Origin: Phoronis ovalis | Taxonomy: Eukaryota; Phoronida; Phoronidae | Assembly (NCBI GenBank): GCA_028565635.1 | Contig: JAOXYB010053145.1 | Location: 1 to 11,446 of the forward strand | Direction of reading: 5' to 3' | DNA: 11,446 bases | Shown here: piece after piece, positions 1 through 8,300 of the stretch | How the letters are laid out: each line of letters begins with the position of its first letter | Numbering within the stretch: the stretch's first letter is position 1 | Made by a program: the position numbers and the translations under genes | The notes under the pieces: generated by a model | The model's database searches: none | What the model was told of the DNA's origin: nothing | Seen by the model: the letters and a program-made list of their open reading frames with translations, nothing else

Positions 1-20
1 TATATATGTATATGTATATG
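1..20. repeat. Short TATATG/TATA simple repeat at the window edge
   Basis: The first 20 bases are alternating TATATG and TATA units. This is a simple-sequence tract cut by the window start. Confidence 0.5.
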
Positions 21-876
21 CCAGCAAAGGAGAATACTCCCAGTCTCAGTATATTTACGATATACATGTATTCATAAACGAAGTGGCGTCAGATCTCACT
101 GTATATATGGTTGCATACTACACTTACGTTAACAGTCGGTCGTATGGTAGGAACGTAACATTATTTTGTCTTGCAGCAGCTTGGGTAAATGTGACATTCT
201 ACTGAGCGCGTAAAATACCCTGTCACCAGAGATATCTAGCGTTTTGAAAGCATCTAGCGAGTGGTAGTGATTATGTTAACAAGCAAAAGTCTAGATCATA
301 TACGATAAGGTGGGAAAGAGACAATTCATCTCCACGGAAAACGATACAGATTTGCTGGAAGCAATCTGACAAAACCAGAGTGCCGTTTGAATAGTTTATA
401 CTTCAACAGGTCGACAGAGAAAGCATGGTAAAAATTCAGGACCACTAGTGTCAAAAAACGCCAGTCTCTTGCTATGTGAAACTGAATATCTCTTGAAGAG
501 GTGCTACATTAAGGCTAAGCTAGACCCTCGTAATCTGAGTGTTTTAAATAAAAATTCGAGAAAAATCCGTAAAATACTTTTTGAGCACGAACTAAATACT
601 TTCTGAAATTTGAACATTCAGGCTATGTATGATATGGACGTATTTTCAAACTCGTCAGTACAGTTAATACACGAAATTTAATAAGCCTTTAATCACACCT
701 CATAGAACTCATTAGATATATCCTACTGGAAAACCTGATGGACCAAAATTCTTGCTAACTATGTTTTAGAAAATTAAAATAAATGATACTCTAATATTTG
801 TTTTGGGGCATTTTAAGTCGTACAAGTACTTTGGTTTTATAGATTTAGGAAAATAAAAAGTGTATCCTTTTTTTAA

Positions 877-1104
877 ACATTTATTAATAATTCAAAGATT
901 ATCCCTGGCATTTACAATTACATCATTAGAAATAAAGATATGTCTATTGTGGTGAAGCATGCCAAATTACAAGAGGATTGGAAGGAACGCATTCAAGATA
1001 CGTTGTACCTTGTACAGAGCTTTGAAGCAAATTCAAATTTTACAGTAGCAGCAAAAACCTCTTTGAAGCATTTCAAACAGAATACTATAAAATCTACTGT
1101 ATGA
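877..1104 (+). other. Short open stretch with protein-like composition, unknown
   Basis: Seventy-five sense codons lie between TAA at 874 and TGA at 1102-1104. The only Met that starts a sizeable ORF is at 940 and would give a 54-residue peptide. The translation from that Met (MSIVVKHAKLQEDWKERI, then DTLYLVQSFEAN) is mixed and amphipathic, unlike the poly-Lys/Phe/Ile products usual for AT-rich DNA. I do not recognise it. It could be an exon remnant, a piece of an old transposon gene or chance. No convincing splice sites or neighbours support expression. Confidence 0.2.
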
Positions 1105-1200
1105 AAAATGTTCCTATAATATTTTGCACTCAAACTTATGTTAAGGTTTACAAAAATATTGAATATCCTTAAACTAAGTTTGCTGATTTCAAGAAATTAA

Positions 1201-1317
1201 TTAATAAAGTATTCTAGCAGCTTCATCAGTCTCATTCGCCTCCTTTCTTTTTTTGTATAGATTTATCAGGAATTTTGAACGCTCTTGATGAAATGCTGCT
1301 TTGTTTTTTCTAGGCAT
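1201..1317 (-). other. Small ORF of 38 codons with protein-like composition, unknown
   Basis: It runs from ATG at 1317 to TAA at 1203-1201. The predicted peptide begins MPRKNKAAFHQERSKFLINL, continues with a KKRKEANETDEAAR-type charged helix and looks like part of a helical basic protein. The frame is open further upstream for about a dozen codons. A TTATTACAG acceptor-like sequence lies just before the ATG, so this might be the start of a terminal exon. No family is recognised and chance remains possible. Confidence 0.17.
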
Positions 1318-1619
1318 TTCGAAAATGCCTGTAATAAAATTATCCGTACGTCATGGTCTCTGTTTGAATTGGCAACGGAAGATTCCAATGCATGGTGGTA
1401 TGGCACAGTATAATTGTTGTGTTACGTTATGCACATTTTCTGCATAAAACTCTATAAAATTTAATTAAACTGAAACATATAACAAATATAAAATTAGATG
1501 AAAGCAGCTAATGGCTGGATGTTCAAAGCGCTACATGGTTGTTCCTGTTTCTATACCGGTACCTTTAAGTCGCTTTGATAAACTCGTCCATACGGCATAC
1601 AACACCTAACTACTATTGC

Positions 1620-2320
1620 TTTATCTAGTTACAACAGTCATAATCCATTCAAAATTGCTCGCTAGTTACAACAGCCATAACATAACATATACTATACATA
1701 TTCTGCCAACATCTTTAGGGTTTAATATATGATATTAAGAATCTAGACCTACATAGTAACTCTAGTTGTCATCTATAGATTTATAAGCTAAATGTTTATC
1801 AAGTCATCTTCAAAAGTTTAAACACTTTCAGTCATACGTACGATAACTTCATAGTTGCCTCTTGTCGCAACTGGCATAAATAAATGCTTTTCACGATTTA
1901 CAGTAGACATGAATACACACAAATGTATTATCTAGTTGCAATGGACCTGAATACATACATCTATTATCTAGTTACAACAGTCATAAAACACATATATAAA
2001 GTAATTATGTTCTACATGTAGTTACAACATATAAGTGTACATACTAAAAATGTTGTTCCCTAATTACAGCAGCCATGAAGGCATAGCAGGTTGTTCTTCA
2101 GCCATTATGATTATAATACTTTTACATACAACATTTTTCTCTAGTTACAACAACCGTAAATACAATTGAATATCTTCGCTAGTAAAATAGCAGTCATCAA
2201 CAAATTTGTTCTCTGAAACAAGTAAATACATAAAAATAAGTCACTAATCGTAGTGACGTATGTAAAAACAAAATGGTTATAAAACTACCCAGCTACATAG
2301 CAAGAATAAAACGTCACCAT
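1620..2320. repeat. Decayed minisatellite, unit about 37-40 bp
   Basis: The core CTAGTTACAACAGTCATAA and diverged versions recur many times. Clear copies of its TAG start near 1626, 1663, 1969, 2019 and 2142. Weaker copies lie near 1762, 1895, 1933, 2061, 2180 and 2212, and perhaps 2290. Steps are about 36-50 bp, or close to double (81) where one unit has decayed beyond recognition. Several copies are followed by a short AATACA-type segment and a T-rich spacer. No coding frame runs through the array. The outer limits are approximate. Confidence 0.65.
2240..2257. repeat. Small perfect hairpin, 7-bp arms
   Basis: GTCACTA and TAGTGAC flank a four-base loop (ATCG). It lies at the far end of the decayed minisatellite. 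No function is assigned, and it may be chance. Confidence 0.3.
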
Positions 2321-3053
2321 ACTTTGCACACAATCCACGGTATTACAGACCTCGTGCGTTACATAGAAACATATATTTTGATAGGTAACAATAAATTATT
2401 TAGTTCATTAGTAATTATCTTTGAACCCATCTGATATCCACGTAGCATCGCCTGTTACAGTAGGAACTTGTGAGCACAAGCACCCTTTGTATTAGATTGG
2501 GTTACCTAACATGTGTTATGAATACACACCTATTATGCTTTGGATACAGCTTCCGTTCTCTATGTTTCTTATATTTTATGAAGCCTTATTATGTTCAGTA
2601 TTAAATCATATGAGTTATTTCTCTTGTAGTTATCGTTATACTTGACATATATTGGACTTTGGAAGTCTTTTTTCAATTTCTATTCTATTTCTTTTCGTTC
2701 AGGCGCTGTCCTGTTTGTTATCTAATATACATCTTTTACAAAGAGAACTTACCCTCATAACTTCCCCTATTATAATAAGAAAAAAGGAAAAATCTTACAC
2801 GAATCTGCTCTCTAACTCCGAGTGAGCTGAATAATTGTTCCCGATTAAGTGAGCTAATTTATAAATATTTTTTTAAAGTGTTTAACCTTTTTTTTGGAGA
2901 AACTGTGTACTTGAAAAAATTAAAGTACACTTAGTCACATTAGTTCTCTGTCGTTTTCACTTTGATATAGCCGTTCTGGAGGTTACTTTTTTCCCGATCG
3001 AAGTTATGGCAAAAATTCGATTCTTTATACAAATTAAAGACATGAATAGTAAA
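2321..3053. other. 3' flank and probable 3' UTR of the receptor gene
   Basis: This follows the receptor stop codon on the minus strand. No canonical AATAAA or ATTAAA was found on the minus strand between 2341 and 3053. TATAAA variants occur at 3029-3024 and 2863-2858, so either a variant signal or a long 3' UTR is used. No other gene is seen in this stretch. Confidence 0.5.
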
Positions 3054-5388
3054 TCAGAATATTGTCTCATCTTCGCCGCTTTCTATCCCGCTACTGACAA
3101 TTCCAGTTTGTGTACTAGTCGAGGAGTAAGTGGTAATACTTCTGCCACACTTATTACATTTGTTTTTAATTTTCACCTGCATAGCGCGCGCGGTATTGGT
3201 AGGTTTCTTAGACTTACGAACCAGACCTGATATAGTGTACAAAACAGGATTCAATGCAGAATTGATTGGTAGAATGAATACTGCCACCCACGCTGAAAAT
3301 TGAGGCGGGATATGTACGTCTAATGTTGCTATAAAGCTAGCAATTATAACGGGAATCCAGCAGCAAAAGTCTGTTGCTACAATGAGGGCGAGACGCTTAG
3401 CTAAAGCCAAATCATTTTCGTTTTCTGCTCTACAACTTGATATTCGAATTTTACGTGAGTGATAATAAATTGAAGCGTAGAAAGCCGCAATAACTAAAAA
3501 CGCCGAGAAGTTATAAACCAGGAATATTGATACTGTATATTCTAATCCTACTTTAGAGACCCTGGACAGCGTGAAGGGAAGGCATACAGCAGTACGTCCA
3601 TAAAAAGATCCCATAGTTCCAAAGTAGGGTACATCCATGAGCGGTAGAGAAGACATCACTATCCAAAACAACCAGCAGACTGCTGTTATTATACAAGCTT
3701 GCCTAAGTTTCATGCGTTTCACTTTAAATGACAAAACTAATACAATAAATCGATCAGTACTTATCAAAAGTAACATAGTTACTGACATCTCGCTCGACAA
3801 AGAAGATAACACACCTGCTGTTTGACAGAATGCGCTTTTCCGCCATGTCGGGTCATGCAAGTAATACTGGCCTTGAATTTTATAATATATGTCTGCTCCA
3901 GCTATTATTAGGAGATAAACTCCCATAAAAAAGTCAGAAACGCTTAAATTTATAATAAAGAATGAATCAACACTTTTCTCATCATATTTCAATCTCCAAA
4001 TTAAAACAAACAAGTTTCCGATACACGCTATAATTCCGAGAATCCAAATGAATGCTCTTAGAACATCATTTGACATAAGCTCTTCACATGAAGAAAACTC
4101 GTCAGGATCTGGAGAACAAGTTATATTAAGATTTCGTGCTGAGCAACAAAAACGGGCTGCATCTGTCTCAAGTCTTGCACCTTTAATATCGTCAAATGAA
4201 CCTTCTTGAATGGTCATATTTTCAGCGTTATTCCTTATGTCTAAAGTACCCCCTTGTTTCATCCCTCCGACTGATACGATTTTTTCTAAGCTGTTATATC
4301 TCAAATCTAAAAGGTGCAATCTCAAGTTATAAAACGCAGTTTTCTCTAATTCTTTAATTGAATTGCCCACCAGTACAAGCTCAAGCAAGTTATGCAAGTC
4401 TTCAAATGCACGTTGTGGGACGAAATCTATACCGTTATAAGACAAATCTAAAAGGCGCACGTAATAATGGGTTTTAAAAGTAACTTCTGTAAGAGTCAAG
4501 GAATTGTTAGCAAGTATTATAGAGCGCATGAAAGTAGAATTCTTTGGTAGTCTTGTTAATCCACCTGCGGTACAATTTAGTGAGTAACCTCTACATGTAC
4601 ACTGCTGTGGACACTGTGAACAAAACTTTTCGTCATCTTGGAATTTGTTGCAATCCACGTGTCCGTCGCATATTTTAGTCTGATCTAAACACCAGGGTTC
4701 GTTCTTACATCGAAAATTACCAGGACATGCAAAGTCCTGACAATTGGTTTCGTCTTCAGCTTCAGGACAATCTCTAACGCCATTGCACACACGATGTAAT
4801 GGAATACAATAAGTATTCGGGCACTTAAAGTTACCAGGACAAGTAAAATTGGCACAGTTTTGGAGATGAGCCAGATCTTTACATCCATTAACATTCTTTT
4901 GTGCATCAATATCGAAAACACAGGCTTGACATCTCTCAAAGCATGTTGGGCGATTAGCATGACATCGACTTTTCAACGCTCCTGCAACCTCGCAGAATGG
5001 AGTTTCTTTGAACTGGTCATTTCTTCGATACTTTCTTTTATAATCATACTCGTCATATGTTTCATCTTCTTGGTTGTTTCCTGGACAGTCCATCTTTAAA
5101 TCGTGTTGCAGTTTTCGAGGGAGACATTGACCATTAAAGCATTCGAAGCCACCCCTTTTTTTACACGTGTCTCTCCAGTTACAGTGTTCGTCATTTTCAT
5201 CCTCTGAATCTACGCAATCCGGTACAAAGTCGCATGCTTTGTTTGACTTAATACACTCTCCATTCTTGCAACGATATTCGTGCTCTGTGCAATTTGGGTA
5301 GATACAATTGTTTTCATCTGATTTATCTGCACATTCGGGCACAAAGTCGCAGTATCCAAACATGTGAATATATTCACCAGTATCACAC
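3054..5388 (-). CDS. Exon 3: LDLa repeats 2-6, LRR block, hinge and seven-transmembrane GPCR domain
   Basis: This encodes residues 1158-1935. LDLa2 covers 1152-1186, LDLa3 C1191-C1227, LDLa4 from C1233, LDLa5 C1341-C1374 and LDLa6 C1379-C1414. LDLa2 and LDLa4 each lack two cysteines. A seven-cysteine linker (C1290-C1336) separates LDLa4 and 5. An LRR N-cap (CPQQCTC...C1430, then LTRLP) leads to about five LRRs with LDLSYN and LDLRYN cores, then a hinge with RFCC and a C-terminal cysteine pair. Helices lie near 1602-1622 (CIGN), 1633-1655 ([19 protein letters not shown]), 1680-1703, 1721-1741, 1773-1799, 1822-1846 (ATDFCCWIP) and 1856-1879 ([12 protein letters not shown]). Helix 3 ends TDRF, and a C1679-C1760 disulfide links the extracellular loops. 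The tail has a CNKC pair and ends ETIF. The whole 7TM domain is intronless, which makes the helix calls secure. Confidence 0.92.
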
Positions 5389-8300
5389 CTATAAATTCAA
5401 ACAAAAGCTACTCTTTAACTCGTCACATATACACCTATGTATAGCTCGGAGAGTGTAAATAAGGGAGTCATTTTGCTTATTGTACACGGATACCATTGCC
5501 CTGTTAAAATTAAATTATGCATTAATTTGTTTGATTTTTTATTGAAATATATACATTTTTTGAAATAGGGCATTTGCTTGAAATATTACCCACAGAAACT
5601 GATGTTCGCCGCATTTTATTGCACATAGTGTAAAACTAAAAGAGGATACAACATTAATTAAAATTTGTTTCTATGATTTTAACTTAATTCCACGATTTTT
5701 AAAAAATGTTTTCAGGATAAAAAAACGTTGTAAATAATCACAATGACCGTAAACCGGAAAGAATAAGTTGCCGTCTGCGGGACTTTATTACATTTCTATT
5801 TTACATGTAGAGGTTTATGTTCATTGCAGTTTATTGATTTTCATGCATATGGTAGTCTACGTATAACTAAACACAATGAAATAATAATAGGAATATATTT
5901 CTGTTCCTGAGGCACGATTCTTCAATATATTTTTAAAAAGCAATGCGAAACAAACAGTTTTTACAGATATTTTTTAGATTTTCCATTTTTGCCAGACTGT
6001 TCAACATCATTTGTTTAACCTCTGTTGCTATCTATGGGCATGGACTAGTATCAACTAATATGTTCTGACCCTTTATAGCTGAAATGGGGTACATTAGGTG
6101 TCTTCACAAATTGGCTATCTCAGCGCCCAAGTGGGCTTTTGTGAATATTTACCTGAACAACATGCTTCGTGCACAGTGTTCTTCGTCTTTTCCATCGTGA
6201 CAATCCTTCTCGCCATCACAAACCCAAGCATCACTGATACAGCTCCCATCAGAACATTGAAACTGGCGTTCAGAGCAGGACGGGATTATCTCAGATGGTA
6301 CTGTCTCACATAATACATTTAATGGAACTAAATCAGCACGGTACCTGTATTTTTCATGCCAGTTATAAGGAAAGGTCTCATTGCAAAACACTTGTTCTAT
6401 ACCCCATCGAATTTCGGGACACTTCAACAGAATATTACTTTGGGAATAAAACCCACGTAACTCTTGGCAGTTTAATGAATCCTGTAATTTTTCTATCCAC
6501 ACTGTTCCATAATCAGGTCGATGTCTCCACACTCGAAGTAGATATGTCACGTCTATTATATTCTTGTTAGATACAACAGCAATACTTCCATTATAAACGT
6601 GACACGTATCGCATGCATCACGATATGTTAACAACTCCCCAATGTTCTTTTCGGTAGTTACCAAAAGATAACATTTATTTGCATAGTACATCCAATTTGA
6701 TGGACACTTAATATGCCCAAGCTCTACCGGTTGATCAGTTCGAGTGTCCGCATATTCAGCTACATGGTCGTTGGCATCGTCCGCTGCTTTCAATTTGCAA
6801 ATATAAGCAGCACTTCTTACTGTAATATCACAAGGAATTTTAGCCCATCTACCGCCAAAGAAAGGATTTTTTACAATCATTAATGTGCATTTCGAACCCT
6901 CCTCTCTAACGGGTTGAATATCTGTAGCAGACAATACATCCGATATGTTGGATTCTTCTAAACAGAGATTTGCATAATATGCTCTTGGATTTAGCTTCGG
7001 ATACATTTTGGAATCACTTACGGCATTATACCAGTTTGTAAATGTTAATGGATGACCATCTGTCCATCGTGACTCTTTATTCTGTAAAAAAAACACACTA
7101 ACATTTGAGATTAGCTAGGCAAACAGTTAGGATGATCATCTGTCCATCATAGCCTACCGAGAACTCTACTAAGAACGAGGATTAAATCACAAACAAATAA
7201 ATCTTACGTCAAAGTTTTTTTAATACACATTTGATAGCACATTACCGAGAAAAAATGTTATCGATATGTTTTAGTAAAACAAACGTGAATATATTAAATT
7301 CTAAATAATTTACAGTATGATCTGTACGTATTATTTTTCGAAAATCCAATTTAAGCAATCTGAATAAATCTATCCGTTAGTGACCCGTATCTTCTCAACT
7401 AACGTTTAGGCCTAACCATAGTCACTAATAAATAACGTGCCTAATATATACAGTGCCCAATCAGTTTATATATAAAGCAAGTAGCTTTTCGAGATAATAA
7501 AGGAAAACTGACTATGGTTAAGCTTAGACGTTAGTTGAGAAGACACGGGACATGTACACTAACGGATGGATTTATTCAGACTCTTTTTAAATAGTTTAAA
7601 ACTAGTTAAAAATTAACCAGTTCTAAAGTTAAAATATGACCATACTGTATTTCGTAGACACAACTAAATCGACTCTTGAAAGTATTATATCCACCGGTCA
7701 GTAGTATGCACACTTGTATGGATCCAACGCTTACTGATTTAACTGTAACCGGCTTATTCTTAACCGACTTCAAATCAGTTTGGAAAACCCAGCGTATATA
7801 CAGCGATTGAATACAAGTGAAATGCATTAACATATTTATGTTGGATTGCAAACTAACCTGGTCTTCATTCAGTCCAATAAAGAGAACTGCAAACTGCTTC
7901 ACTATCCATGCATGTAGCCAATGAGTAGCTAACATGTCTAATATAAACGTCTGCTCAGCATCGGATACAATACTAATAAGATGACCACCTTCTTGTTTAC
8001 AATTCCGTTCTGCATCGTTCCATGACATAATTTTATTAACGTAGCTAACAAATGTGTAGCAGTTCCCGTTAAAAAAATGGTAATCTTTTAAGTGACGACA
8101 ACGATAATTATTTTTCACTGGATTTTCCAATTGTTCAAGTTGAAATTCTATCCTGATATTATGTGCACCTTTAATAATTTGGATTTCAATGTCATCCAAT
8201 AAAGTGACATAACGATAAACACGAATATCAAAATATTGCATTTGATCCTTACAAATATGATACAAGTTACTGCCATGATAATAATAAACCAAACCACTAT

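Larger units (their letters stand above)
21..1619. other. AT-rich non-coding region downstream of the receptor gene
   Basis: I see no long open frame, RNA gene or complete mobile element here. The only protein-like signals are two short stretches at 877-1104 (plus) and 1201-1317 (minus), listed separately. The remainder has frequent stops in all frames that I inspected. Confidence 0.6.
7082..7857 (-). other. Intron 1 (776 bp, phase 0)
   Basis: The donor is CAG|GTTAGT at 7860-7852 and the acceptor is a run of T then ACAG at 7085-7082. Removing this intron joins the two halves of CTLD1 in frame. It contains an open continuation of the exon 1 frame (7857-7606), a fold-back element (7359-7580) and a short decayed copy of the exon 2 start (7126-7153), each listed separately. 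Confidence 0.85.

Noticed and set aside
4685-5404. Minus-strand frames of 91 and 64 codons overlapping exon 3
   Set aside because: They are alternative frames of the cysteine-rich LDLa region, with no independent support.
5389-5450. Alternative upstream acceptor for exon 3
   Set aside because: Reading from it in the required phase meets TAG at the true acceptor, so it would truncate the protein.
7700-7800. Segment with GACTTCAAATC, resembling a selenocysteine tRNA anticodon arm
   Set aside because: No acceptor stem, no T-arm GTTCRA motif and no overall cloverleaf could be built around it.
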